In this document: one piece after another, positions 25,942 to 34,240 of the stretch | How the letters are laid out: every line of letters begins with the position of its first letter | Position numbering within the stretch: the first letter of the stretch is position 1 | DNA from: Modestobacter caceresii | GTDB taxonomy: Bacteria; Actinomycetota; Actinomycetes; Mycobacteriales; Geodermatophilaceae | DNA: 64,000 nt | Reading direction: 5' to 3' | Assembly: GCF_000761485.1 (NCBI RefSeq) | Contig: NZ_JPMX01000013.1 | Span: forward strand, 16,929 to 80,928 | Program-made: the position numbers and the translations under genes | Notes under the pieces: generated by a model | Told to the model about the DNA's origin: nothing | Seen by the model: the letters and a program-made list of their open reading frames with translations, nothing else | The model's database searches: none

Positions 25942-27429
25942 ATGAGCCGGCCCCTCACCACCTCGACCCAGTCGCCATCGGACCGCGAACCGCCGGAGGC
26001 ACCCGGTCGCTTCGGCGTCCGCGCGGTCCTGGGGCTGGTGGCCCTCCTGGTCGGCGCCGTGCCGTTCCTCGCGCTGTGGCTGCTGGTCCAGGAGAGCTGG
26101 TCGCCGCTGGCCTCCCTCGACGGCGAGGTCGCGGCCGACCTGAACGAGGCGGTCAGCGGCTCGCCCGTGGCGGTGAGCGTGCTGCGCGGGGTGACCGACC
26201 TGGGCGGCACCGGCGCCTCGGTGCTGGTGACGGTGCTGGCGACGCTCTTCCTGCTCATCCGCCGGCACCGACGGCTGGCCGCGTTCGTCGCGGTCACCGG
26301 GATCGGCCTGCCCGTCCTGATCCTGCTCACCAAGTACGTGGCCGACCGCGCCCGCCCGGTGGTGCTGAAGCCGGTGGTCGAGACCCCGGCCAACCAGAGC
26401 TTCCCCAGCGGCCATGCGATGACCGCCGTGGTGACCTGGGGCGTGCTGCTGCTGGTGTTGCTGCCGGTGGTCAGCCGCCGGGTGCGCCCGTGGCTGATCG
26501 CCGCGTTCGCGCTGCTGGTGTTCGCGATCGGGTTCACCCGGCTGGCCCTCGGCGTGCACTTCGTCTCGGACGTGCTGGCCGGCTGGGCGCTGGGGGCGGC
26601 CTGGCTGGCGATCACCACGATGGCCTTCCGTGGCTGGCAGCACGACCGGCACGAGTACAGCGACGAGCCGCTGGACCCCCTGGAGGTCGACCCCGTGGAG
26701 GCCCCGCGGCCGGCTCCCACCCACCAGCCGGTGCTGCCCGCCGGCCGGACGACGGTCCTGCAGCTGGTCGGTGCGGCGGCGGCGTTGTTCGCCGTGCTCG
26801 TCGGGCTGGGGCTGCTGGTCACCCGCGTGCTGAGGGACACCGCTCTGGGCCGGTTCGACCAGAGCGTCACCGTCTGGTTCGTCGACCAGCGCACCGAGAC
26901 GCTCACCACGGTGGCCGACGCGGTGGGGATGCTGTCCGGCACCCGGGCGGCCATCGCGGTCGGGCTCACCCTGGCGGTCCTGTCACTGGCCTGGGTGGGC
27001 AGCTGGCGCCCCGTCGTCTTCGTCCTGGTCACGATCGTCGGCGAGGTGGTCATCTACTTCGTCGTCGGCCTGGTCGTCGGCCGGGTCCGGCCCGACGTGG
27101 TCGACCTGACCGAGGGGCTGCCGGCCGGCGCCAGCTGGCCCTCCGGCCACTCCGGGATGGCCGTCGCCCTCTACGGCGCGCTGGCCGCGCTGGTCATCGG
27201 CTACGGGGTCAGCCGCTGGCGGTGGGCCGTGCTGGCGTTGCCGGTGCTGCTCGCGCCGGCGATCGGCATCACCCGGATCTACGTCGCCGCCCACTTCCCG
27301 ACCGACGTCGCCGCCGGTCTGCTGCTGGGCACCGTGTGGGTGCTGGCGTGCGCCTGGGCCCTCGACCTCGGCTCCGGCCGAGGTCTCCGGCACCCCGCCC
27401 GAGGCGTGGCGATGGCCGGCCGGGCATGA
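25942..27429 (+). CDS. Tandem PAP2-domain membrane phosphatase
   Basis: A 495-residue integral membrane protein with two complete PAP2 (phosphatidic acid phosphatase type 2) domains. Domain 1 has KYVADRARP, FPSGHAMTA and LALGVHFVSDVLAG; domain 2 has VVGRVRPD, WPSGHSGMAVAL and RIYVAAHFPTDVAAG. These three motifs supply the phosphate-binding Arg/Lys and catalytic His residues, so both halves may be active on lipid phosphates or undecaprenyl pyrophosphate. A 45-residue acidic/Pro linker joins the halves. The stop overlaps the next gene as ATGA. ATG at 25942 was chosen because the hydrophilic tail before the first membrane segment starts there; the ribosome site is weak. Confidence 0.88.
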   Translation: MSRPLTTSTQSPSDREPPEAPGRFGVRAVLGLVALLVGAVPFLALWLLVQESWSPLASLDGEVAADLNEAVSGSPVAVSVLRGVTDLGGTGASVLVTVLATLFLLIRRHRRLAAFVAVTGIGLPVLILLTKYVADRARPVVLKPVVETPANQSFPSGHAMTAVVTWGVLLLVLLPVVSRRVRPWLIAAFALLVFAIGFTRLALGVHFVSDVLAGWALGAAWLAITTMAFRGWQHDRHEYSDEPLDPLEVDPVEAPRPAPTHQPVLPAGRTTVLQLVGAAAALFAVLVGLGLLVTRVLRDTALGRFDQSVTVWFVDQRTETLTTVADAVGMLSGTRAAIAVGLTLAVLSLAWVGSWRPVVFVLVTIVGEVVIYFVVGLVVGRVRPDVVDLTEGLPAGASWPSGHSGMAVALYGALAALVIGYGVSRWRWAVLALPVLLAPAIGITRIYVAAHFPTDVAAGLLLGTVWVLACAWALDLGSGRGLRHPARGVAMAGRA

Positions 27430-28316
27430 GGCGCTGGTCCGTCCGTGTCGGGCTGGCCCTGCTGGCGGCCCTGGTCCTGCTCATCGGCTACGGCGTCCTG
27501 ATCGAACCGCGGTTGGTCCTCGACGACGACCGGGAGGAGGTGGAGCTCCCCCGGCTGCCCGCAGAGGCGGCCGGGCTGGAGGTCGCCCTCCTGGCCGACA
27601 TGCAGATCGGCATGTGGTGGGCCAACACCGGGATGGTCGAGCGGGTGGTCGAGCGGGTCGTGGAGGACGAGCCCGACCTCGTGCTGCTGGGCGGGGACTT
27701 CGTCTACCACGCCGGTCCGGACGTCGAGCCCGAGGTGGCGGCGGCGTTGGACCTGCTGACCCCGCTGCTGGACGCCGGGATCCCCACCTACGCCGTCCTG
27801 GGCAACCACGACTACGCCAGCGACGCCGCGGAGGAGCTGACCGCCGCCCTGGAGGGCGCCGGGGTCCCGGTGCTGCTCAACGAGGCGGTGCAGGTGCCCG
27901 GCACGGGTGCCGACCCGCTGTACGTCGTCGGGGTCGGCCCGGTGCGCCCCGGTCTGGTCGACGTCGACCAGGCGCTGAGCGGGCTGCCGGAGGACGCGCC
28001 GCGGGTGGTCCTGATGCACAACCCGACGGCCTTCCCCGAGATGCCGCCCGGCAGCGCGCCGCTGACCGTGGCCGGGCACACCCACTGCGGTCAGATCGCG
28101 TTGCCCGGCCTGCCGCGCTGGAGCTGGCTCGGGCTGACCGAGGCGGAGCAGGTGGTCGCCGACGGGTGGTCACCGGCGGACTACGGCGCCGAGGGCAACG
28201 CGCTGTACGTCACCTGCGGCATCGGGTTTCAGCGCGGTGCCGATGCGGGTCAACGCCCCGCCGCAGGTCGTGTTCTTCGAGCTGCAGCCGGCGGGGTGAG
28301 CGCCTCCCGCCGATGA
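27426..28316 (+). CDS. Membrane-anchored metallophosphoesterase, probable 3' frameshift
   Basis: A calcineurin-like phosphoesterase with one N-terminal membrane segment (residues about 7-26). Motifs are LLADMQIGMW (Gln where His is usual), LLGGDFVYH, LGNHDY and AGHTHCGQI. The reading frame as written ends in an Arg/Ala-rich tail unlike the family. If one T of the run at 28227-28229 is removed, the other frame continues FSAVPMRVNAPPQVVFFEL and ends at 28299, which is the family-like C terminus. So an extra base, either a real mutation or a sequencing error, alters about the last 30 residues. Coupled to the PAP2 gene by an ATGA overlap. Confidence 0.82.
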   Translation: MRRWSVRVGLALLAALVLLIGYGVLIEPRLVLDDDREEVELPRLPAEAAGLEVALLADMQIGMWWANTGMVERVVERVVEDEPDLVLLGGDFVYHAGPDVEPEVAAALDLLTPLLDAGIPTYAVLGNHDYASDAAEELTAALEGAGVPVLLNEAVQVPGTGADPLYVVGVGPVRPGLVDVDQALSGLPEDAPRVVLMHNPTAFPEMPPGSAPLTVAGHTHCGQIALPGLPRWSWLGLTEAEQVVADGWSPADYGAEGNALYVTCGIGFQRGADAGQRPAAGRVLRAAAGGVSASRR

Positions 28317-28386
28317 CTTCGGCCCGCCCGCCGGGTCTCTGGGTGCACGGGCCGCCGTCCGGGCGGCCGGACTCCGGAGGTCTGCC

Positions 28387-29010
28387 ATGCGCCCGCTCGT
28401 CGTCACCACGTTCCTCACCCTCGACGGGGTCGCCCAGGCTCCGGGCGGCCCGGCGGAGGACACCTCCGGCGGCTTCGCCCACGGCGGCTGGCTGGTGCCG
28501 CACTTCGACGAGGTCATGGGCGACCAGATGGACGCCTGGTTCGCCACCGCTCAGGACTTCCTGCTCGGCCGGCGCACCTACGAGATCTTCGCCGCGCACT
28601 GGCCGAAGATGCCGACCGAGGGCGACCGGATCGCCTGGTCGCTGAACTCGCTGCCGAAGCACGTCGCCTCCCGCACGCTGGAGTCGGTCGACTGGTCGGG
28701 CGCCCGGCTGATCGAGGGGGACGTCGCCGACGCCGTCCGCGCGCTGAAGGTCGAGGACGGCGGTGAGCTGCAGGTGCACGGCAGCCTCGGCCTGGTGCAG
28801 ACGCTGCTGGCGGAGGACCTGGTCGACGAGCTGCGGCTGGTCGTCTTCCCGGTCGTCCTCGGCTCCGGGCGGAAGCTGTTCGCCGAGGGCACGGTGCCGC
28901 GCACCTGGCGGCTGGCCACGTCGACGGTGTCCGGCACGGGGGCCGTCCTGGCCGGCTACCAGCGGGTCGGCGAGGTCGAGACGGGCTCGTTCGCCCTCGA
29001 CGAGGGCTGA
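28387..29010 (+). CDS. Dihydrofolate reductase family protein (RibD C-terminal type)
   Basis: A 207-residue protein of the RibD-C/DHFR-like fold: VVTTFLTLDGVAQAPGG at the N terminus, DFLLGRRTYEIFAAHWP, and ELQVHGSLGLVQTLLAEDLVDELRLVVFPVVLGSGRKLF at the nucleotide-binding end. These standalone proteins are NADPH-dependent reductases of unknown physiological substrate and are common in actinobacteria. A GGAGG site lies 8 bases before the ATG. Confidence 0.9.
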   Translation: MRPLVVTTFLTLDGVAQAPGGPAEDTSGGFAHGGWLVPHFDEVMGDQMDAWFATAQDFLLGRRTYEIFAAHWPKMPTEGDRIAWSLNSLPKHVASRTLESVDWSGARLIEGDVADAVRALKVEDGGELQVHGSLGLVQTLLAEDLVDELRLVVFPVVLGSGRKLFAEGTVPRTWRLATSTVSGTGAVLAGYQRVGEVETGSFALDEG

Positions 29011-29019
29011 GCCCGCCGG

Positions 29020-29436
29020 TCAGTCGGTGAGCTGGCGCAGGATCCGTTCCAGCTCGGCGCGGTCGGCGGCCGAGAGCCGGGCGAACAGCTCCTGCGAGTC
29101 CGCGGCCCGCGCGTCGTCCACCTCGCGCTGCACCCGGCGGCCGGTCTCGGTCGGCGTCAACCGCACCGCCCGCCGGTCGTCCGGGTCGGCGGCGCGCTCG
29201 ACCAGCCCACGCTCCTGCAGCCCGTCGGCCACCTCGGTCGCCGATCGCGGGGCGATCCGAAGTGCCTCGGCCAGCTCGGAGAGCCGGACGCCGTCGCGGG
29301 CGCAGACCACCCGGAGCGCGCGGGCCTGGTGCGGGGAGAGGTCCCAGGGTGCGAGCGCGGCGATGAACCGGCGGCGCAGCGTCCGGGCGACCCGCATGAG
29401 CAGGTCGCCGAGCGTCGCCGTGCCGCGGTCCGTCAC
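29020..29436 (-). CDS. MarR-family transcriptional regulator
   Basis: A 138-residue winged-helix protein (LSPHQARALRVVCARDGVRLSELAEALRIAPRSATEVADGLQERGLVERAADPDDRRAVRLTPTETG) of the MarR type. It is divergent from an ABC exporter gene, and the short gap contains a long palindrome, so it probably represses the exporter and itself until a ligand binds. I take GTG at 29436; ATG at 29398 would give a shorter N terminus (MRVARTLRRRF). Confidence 0.88.
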   Translation of the reverse strand: MTDRGTATLGDLLMRVARTLRRRFIAALAPWDLSPHQARALRVVCARDGVRLSELAEALRIAPRSATEVADGLQERGLVERAADPDDRRAVRLTPTETGRRVQREVDDARAADSQELFARLSAADRAELERILRQLTD

Positions 29437-29450
29437 GGCGGGAATGCTAC

Positions 29451-29497
29451 CTGCTTTCCTGAGGTTGCCACACCGTGAGGTAACCTCAGGAAAGCAG
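29451..29497. promoter_or_regulatory. Palindromic operator between marR and ABC exporter
   Basis: CTGCTTTCCTGAGGTT (29451-29466) and its exact complement (29482-29497) flank 15 bases. Inside the right half lies a second, compact palindrome TGAGGT-A-ACCTCA (29476-29488). The TGAGGT-type half-sites therefore occur three times, as expected for one or two MarR dimers covering both divergent promoters. Confidence 0.65.
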
Positions 29498-29521
29498 AGA
29501 GGGGTGGTCGCCATCGACCCC

Positions 29522-31348
29522 ATGGACCCAGGTCGGGGAGGCGGGCGCTCCGGCGGGCGGCCCGACCCGGCCGACCGCGCCCAGCTGGAGCGGGCACCGG
29601 TGAGCTGGAGCCGCGTCGCGGGGCTGTTCCGGCCGTACCGGGGGCAGCTCGCCACCGTGGTCGCGCTCATCGTCGCCAGCTCGGCCATCGCGCTGGCCAC
29701 GCCGTTCCTCATCCGGCTGGTCATCGACGAGGCGATCCCCGAGCAGGACGTGCCCCTGCTCGGCTGGGCGGTCGCCGGCATGGTCGCCGTGGCTGCGGTG
29801 ACCGCCGTCCTCGGCGTGCTGCAGACCTGGCTGTCCACCACCGTCGGCCAGCACGTCATGCACGGCCTCCGGACGGCGGTGTTCACGCACCTGCAGCGCC
29901 AGTCGCTCGGCTTCTTCACCCGCACCAAGGGCGGCGAGGTGCAGTCCCGGCTCACCAACGACATCGGGGGCATGCAGTCGGTGGTGACCACGACCGCCAC
30001 CTCGTTCGCCGCCAACGCCACCACCGTGATCGGCACGGTCGTCGCCATGGCCGTGCTGAGCTGGCGGCTGTCGCTGCTGTCCCTCGTCGTCCTGCCGCCC
30101 GCCGTCTGGCTGACCCGGCGGGTGGCCCGGATGCGTCGCACCATCACCGCCGAGCGCCAGCGGTCCCTGGCCGACCTGCACTCCCAGGTGGAGGAGGGGC
30201 TCAGCGTCAGCGGCGTGCTGCTGGGCAAGACCCTCGGCGCGGGCCCGGCCCAGTCCCAGCGGTTCGCCGGCACCTCCGACGTCCTGGTCGGGCTCGAGGT
30301 CCGGTCCCAGCTCGCCGGCCGCTGGCGGATGGCCACGATGAGCATCGTCTTCGCCGGCATCCCGGCGCTGATCTACCTGATCGCCGGGATGCCCGCGACG
30401 TCGGGCGGGATGACCATCGGCACGCTCGTCGCGTTCACCGCGCTGCAGGGCGCGCTGTTCCGCCCGCTGATGGGCCTGCTGGACATCGGCGTCTCGCTGA
30501 CCGCCTCGATGGCGCTGTTCAGCCGGGTCTTCGAGTACCTGGACCTGCCGGTCGACATCGACGACCCGGCCGACCCGGTGACCCTCGACCCGCGCGCGGT
30601 CCGCGGCGAGGTGCGGTTCGACCACGTCGGATTCCGGTACCCCGACGGCGCCCGCGACGCGCTGGACGACGTCGACCTCACGGTGCCCGCCGGGGCGACC
30701 CTGGCGCTGGTGGGGGAGACCGGGTCGGGCAAGAGCACGCTCGCCTCGCTGGTCGCCCGGCTCAACGACCCCACCGCCGGGCGGGTCACGATCGACGGCG
30801 TCGACGTCCGCGACGTCACGCTGGCCGACCTGGCCCAGGTGGTCGGCGTCGTGGCGCAGGAGACCTACCTGTTGCACGGCACGATCGCCGAGAACCTGCG
30901 GCACGCCAAGCCCGACGCCACCGACGCCGAGATGGTCGAGGCTGCCCGCCGGGCCCAGGTGCACGAGGTCATCGCCGCCTTGCCGGCCGGCTACGAGACG
31001 GTGGTCGGAGCCCGCGGCCACCGGTTCTCCGGCGGGGAGAAGCAGCGGCTGGCGATCGCCCGCACGCTGCTGCGCGACCCGCGCGTCCTGGTGCTCGACG
31101 AGGCGACCAGCGCGCTGGACAACACCACCGAGCGCGCCGTCCAGGCGGCCCTGGACGAGGCCAGCCGCGGCCGGACGACGATCACCATCGCCCACCGGCT
31201 GTCCACGGTGCGCGACGCCGACCTCATCGCCGTGCTCGCGCACGGCCGGGTGGTCGAGCAGGGCACCCACGAGGAGCTGCTGGCCCTCGGCGGCCGCTAC
31301 GCCGCGCTGGCCGGCGCCGCCGAGCGGGAGGCCGTGCTCGCCGCCTGA
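29522..31348 (+). CDS. ABC exporter, fused permease and ATPase
   Basis: A 608-residue half-transporter. Six membrane segments occupy residues about 45-330 (VVALIVASSAIALATPFLIRLVIDE is the first), followed by the ATPase domain: Walker A GETGSGKSTLASLV, signature FSGGEKQRLAIARTLL, Walker B VLVLDEATSALD and H-loop IAHRLSTV. It resembles homodimeric multidrug or lipid exporters (MsbA/LmrA type). Divergent MarR gene and operator suggest drug-inducible efflux. Start: ATG at 29522; GTG at 29504 is an alternative. Confidence 0.9.
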   Translation: MDPGRGGGRSGGRPDPADRAQLERAPVSWSRVAGLFRPYRGQLATVVALIVASSAIALATPFLIRLVIDEAIPEQDVPLLGWAVAGMVAVAAVTAVLGVLQTWLSTTVGQHVMHGLRTAVFTHLQRQSLGFFTRTKGGEVQSRLTNDIGGMQSVVTTTATSFAANATTVIGTVVAMAVLSWRLSLLSLVVLPPAVWLTRRVARMRRTITAERQRSLADLHSQVEEGLSVSGVLLGKTLGAGPAQSQRFAGTSDVLVGLEVRSQLAGRWRMATMSIVFAGIPALIYLIAGMPATSGGMTIGTLVAFTALQGALFRPLMGLLDIGVSLTASMALFSRVFEYLDLPVDIDDPADPVTLDPRAVRGEVRFDHVGFRYPDGARDALDDVDLTVPAGATLALVGETGSGKSTLASLVARLNDPTAGRVTIDGVDVRDVTLADLAQVVGVVAQETYLLHGTIAENLRHAKPDATDAEMVEAARRAQVHEVIAALPAGYETVVGARGHRFSGGEKQRLAIARTLLRDPRVLVLDEATSALDNTTERAVQAALDEASRGRTTITIAHRLSTVRDADLIAVLAHGRVVEQGTHEELLALGGRYAALAGAAEREAVLAA

Positions 31349-31377
31349 TCCACGGGCCGAGACGTTCCCGGGTCGAC

Positions 31378-31405
31378 TCAATTGTGCCCAACCTGTTGCC
31401 GATAG
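31378..31405 (+). promoter_or_regulatory. Sigma-28 (FliA/WhiG)-type promoter
   Basis: TCAA (31378-31381), a 16-base spacer and GCCGATAG (31398-31405) match the flagellar/sporulation sigma consensus (TAAA or TCAA, N15-16, GCCGATAA) with one mismatch in the -10 box. Transcription would start at about 31411-31412, exactly at the ATG of the chemoreceptor gene, giving a leaderless message. Confidence 0.65.
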
Positions 31406-31411
31406 CTGGGC

Positions 31412-32722
31412 ATGACGACGACGTCGACCGGCGCCCCCGAGCATGTCCCGTTCCTGCCGCGCGGGGTCCGGTTGGACGAGGCGAGCTTCGTGGCCCGCCA
31501 CCGGGTGATCTCCCTGGTGCTCGCCGCGCACGTCCCCGTGCTGGCCGGGATCGGGCTGGTCCGGGGTGTCGGCGGATGGCTGCTCTGGGGGCAGCTGGCC
31601 GTGCTGGCCGTGTTGCTGCTGCTGGGTCAGGTGCTGGGCGGTCAGGTCGCCCGGTCCAGCGCGGTCGCCCTCGGCCTGATGATCGGCGCCGACGTCCTCG
31701 TGCACGTCGGGGGTGGCCTCACCGACCTGCACATCTGGTTCTACGTCGTGCTCGCCCTGGTCGCGCTCTACCAGGCGTGGGTGCCCTTCCTGCTCGCCGT
31801 CGTCTTCGTCGCCGTGCACCACGCGGTGATGAGCCTGGCCATGCCCATGTCGGTCTTCTCCACCGAGGAGGCCCAGGCCGATCCGCTGCTCTTCGCCCTG
31901 CTGCACGCGGTGTTCCTGCTGGCCGAGGCGACGTTCCTGGCCTACGGCTGGAAGTTCGCCGAGCAGGCCGAACGGGCCCGGCAGGCACAGCAGCAGCTCG
32001 CCGAGGAGCAGTTGGCGGCCCAGGTGGCGGCCGAGGAGGAGCTGGCCGTGGAGCGGGCCAGGGTGGCGGCGGAGGAGGCGGCCCGCCTCTGCGAGCGTGC
32101 CAACCGGGCGGCCGCCCAGCAGGACCAGCTCGCGGGGCTGCTCGGCGCCGGGCAGCGGCTGGACGAGAACGTCGGGGTGGCCACCGAGGTCATGCAGGGG
32201 CTGCGCGCAGCGATCGGGGAGATCGCGGCGGCGGCGAGCCATGCGACGTCGACGGCGCACCGGGCCAGCGTCCAGTCCCGGGACAGTGCGGCCACGGTCG
32301 AGCGGCTGGCCGGCACCATGACCGAGATCGACCAGATCGCCAGCAGCATCTCCAGCATCGCCGACCAGACCAACCTGCTCGCCCTCAACGCCACCATCGA
32401 GTCGGCGCGCGCGGGCGAGTCGGGCAAGGGCTTCGCCGTGGTGGCCGGGGAGGTCAAGGACCTCGCGACGGAGACCGCCCAGGCCACCGAGCGGATCCGG
32501 CGGGTGGTCGACGCGGTCCGCGGCGACGTGGCCGCGGCCGGTGTCGCGCTGACCGGGGTGCAGGAGGTCATCCGCGGCGTCGTCGACGCCCAGACGACGA
32601 TCGCGGCGGCGGTCGAGGAGCAGAACTCGTCGTCGGCGCAGGCGCAGGAGGCGATCACCGGGGCCTCTCGCGAGGCCGCCCGGATGGCCGCCGACCTGCG
32701 GGGTCTCGTCTCGGGGATGTGA
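31412..32722 (+). CDS. Methyl-accepting chemotaxis protein
   Basis: A 436-residue chemoreceptor. Five to six membrane segments (residues about 30-190) form the sensor part with no large extracellular domain; HxxH-type residues occur in [13 protein letters not shown] coiled-coil region rich in Gln, Glu and Ala follows, then the signalling domain with the hairpin tip [37 protein letters not shown]. It would report to a CheA/CheW system elsewhere in the genome. No other chemotaxis or flagellar gene is in the window. The promoter is of flagellar-sigma type, consistent with motile cells. Confidence 0.93.
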   Translation: MTTTSTGAPEHVPFLPRGVRLDEASFVARHRVISLVLAAHVPVLAGIGLVRGVGGWLLWGQLAVLAVLLLLGQVLGGQVARSSAVALGLMIGADVLVHVGGGLTDLHIWFYVVLALVALYQAWVPFLLAVVFVAVHHAVMSLAMPMSVFSTEEAQADPLLFALLHAVFLLAEATFLAYGWKFAEQAERARQAQQQLAEEQLAAQVAAEEELAVERARVAAEEAARLCERANRAAAQQDQLAGLLGAGQRLDENVGVATEVMQGLRAAIGEIAAAASHATSTAHRASVQSRDSAATVERLAGTMTEIDQIASSISSIADQTNLLALNATIESARAGESGKGFAVVAGEVKDLATETAQATERIRRVVDAVRGDVAAAGVALTGVQEVIRGVVDAQTTIAAAVEEQNSSSAQAQEAITGASREAARMAADLRGLVSGM

Positions 32723-32767
32723 CCCGCCCGGGTCCGCCGCGAGGCCCGGCGAGTCGTCTCGGACGTC

Positions 32768-32797
32768 TTGACACCGTTTCGGATCCGCAACTAGTGT
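32768..32797 (+). promoter_or_regulatory. Promoter of the pectate lyase gene
   Basis: TTGACA (32768-32773), an 18-base spacer and TAGTGT (32792-32797) form a sigma-70-type promoter about 50 bases before the pectate lyase start. CRP-like and LacI-type sites overlap its downstream edge. Confidence 0.65.
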
Positions 32798-32829
32798 GAC
32801 GCGCATCACTTGGGAAACCGCTTTCCCAA
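32795..32829. promoter_or_regulatory. CRP-like site plus LacI-type operator before pectate lyase
   Basis: TGTGA-CGCGCA-TCACT (32795-32810) is a CRP-like site that overlaps the -10 box. It is followed at once by TTGGGAAACCGCTTTCCCAA (32810-32829), a near-perfect palindrome with the LacI-family core AANCGNTT. Both would block or modulate transcription start. The same pairing occurs at the sugar transporter and MsmK promoters further along. Confidence 0.7.
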
Positions 32830-32847
32830 TCTCCTCGAAGGAGTGGC

Positions 32848-34197
32848 ATGCGCGCACTGCGTCGCACCCTGATCGTCACCGCGGCCGGAGCCCTGGCCGT
32901 CACGCTCGCCCCCACCGCGGCATCCGCGAACGGCCGGGACCCGGGCCGGGACCTCGGCCGGGAGGTGCTCGGCGCGCAGGACGGCTGGGCCGCCGCCGAG
33001 GGCGGCACCACCGGCGGCTCCACGGCCGACCCGGCGCACGTGTTCCACGTCCGCACCTGGGACGAGTTCCGTGCCGCCCTGGGTGGCGACGCCGCGCGCG
33101 GGGACACCACGCCGCGGATCGTCCACGTCCACGGCGTCCTGGACGCCCAGCGGCGCACCGCCGACGGCGCCGTCGACTGTGCGTCCTACGAGGTCGAGGG
33201 CTTCGACATGGCCGACTACATCGCGGCCTACGCACCGGAGGTCTGGGGCACCGAGACCGAGCCCACCGGTCCGCTGGAGGAGGCCCGGGCGGCGTCCGCG
33301 GACGTCCAGGAGGCCCAGGTGCGCCAGTACGTGGGCTCCAACGTCACGATCGTCGGGGTCGGCCGGGACGCCGGCATCGTCGGCGCCGCGCTCACCGTGC
33401 GCGGCTCGGACGACGTGATCATCCGCAACCTCCGGCTGTCCGACGCCTACGACTGCTTCACCGCCTGGGACCCCACCGACGGCGACGCCGGCGCCTGGAA
33501 CGCCGCCTACGACAACCTGTGGCTCGCCGAGTCCACCCACATCTGGGTCGACCACAACACCTTCGACGACGGGCAGAACCCGCCGGAGGCGCTGCCCGTC
33601 GTGTACGGCCAGAAGTTCGAGGTTCACGACGGCCTGCTGGACATCACCAACTCCTCGGACCTGGTCACGGTCTCCTGGAACGAGTTCCAGGACCACGACA
33701 AGACCAACCTCGTCGGCTCCTCCAACAGCCGCGTCGCCGACCGCGGCCGGCTGCGGGTCACCTTCCACCACAACCTGTGGGAGGACATCGGCCAGCGCGC
33801 GCCCCGGGTGCGCTACGGCGACGTGCACGTCTACAACAACTGGTACGTCGTCTCCGACCCGGCGGCCTACCAGTACAGCTGGGGCGTCGGCGTGGAGGCC
33901 GAGATCGTCGCCGACAACAACTTCGTGCAGCTGGCGCCCGGGGTCGACCCGGCGTCCTTCGTCGAGGACTGGCGCGGTGACGTGCTCGACGGCGCGGGCC
34001 TGGACGAGTCCGGGACGCTGGTCGGCAGTCGCTCCTGGCCGCGCCGGACCAGCCTCGTCGAGGCCTACAACGCCGTGAACGACCCGGACATCCCGACCAC
34101 GGTGAGCTGGACGCCCACCTTCGTGGAGCGGATCGACCCGACGGTCGCGGTGCCGGCGCTGGTGAAGGTCAAGGCCGGCTCCGGCCGCCTCCGCTGA
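32848..34197 (+). CDS. Secreted pectate lyase (polysaccharide lyase family 1)
   Basis: A 449-residue exported enzyme with a signal peptide ending near residue 28 (AVTLAPTAASANG). The parallel beta-helix contains the family calcium and catalytic regions: HIWVDHNTFDDG, LVTVSWNEFQDHDKTNLVGSS and the catalytic Arg segment RVTFHHNLWEDIGQRAPRVRYGDVHVYNNWY. It should cleave polygalacturonate by beta-elimination outside the cell, giving unsaturated oligogalacturonides. The gene stands alone, with a CRP-like site and a LacI operator in its promoter resembling those of the neighbouring sugar-acid locus. Confidence 0.93.
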   Translation: MRALRRTLIVTAAGALAVTLAPTAASANGRDPGRDLGREVLGAQDGWAAAEGGTTGGSTADPAHVFHVRTWDEFRAALGGDAARGDTTPRIVHVHGVLDAQRRTADGAVDCASYEVEGFDMADYIAAYAPEVWGTETEPTGPLEEARAASADVQEAQVRQYVGSNVTIVGVGRDAGIVGAALTVRGSDDVIIRNLRLSDAYDCFTAWDPTDGDAGAWNAAYDNLWLAESTHIWVDHNTFDDGQNPPEALPVVYGQKFEVHDGLLDITNSSDLVTVSWNEFQDHDKTNLVGSSNSRVADRGRLRVTFHHNLWEDIGQRAPRVRYGDVHVYNNWYVVSDPAAYQYSWGVGVEAEIVADNNFVQLAPGVDPASFVEDWRGDVLDGAGLDESGTLVGSRSWPRRTSLVEAYNAVNDPDIPTTVSWTPTFVERIDPTVAVPALVKVKAGSGRLR

Positions 34198-34204
34198 CCG
34201 AGGG

Positions 34205-34235
34205 CGCCCTCCCCGCCGGTCCGGCGGGGAGGGCG
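34205..34235. terminator. Bidirectional terminator
   Basis: A perfect 15-bp inverted repeat (CGCCCTCCCCGCCGG and complement) with a single-base gap in the centre lies between the convergent pectate lyase and M24-like genes, 8 bases after one stop and 5 bases before the other. Confidence 0.75.
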
Positions 34236-34240
34236 TCGTC

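Noticed and set aside
29486..32857. A frame of more than 1100 codons opposite the ABC exporter and chemoreceptor
   Set aside because: Composition is His/Gly/Arg/Asp-rich with no domains, while the opposite strand has full ABC and MCP motifs. Long antisense frames are normal at this GC content.
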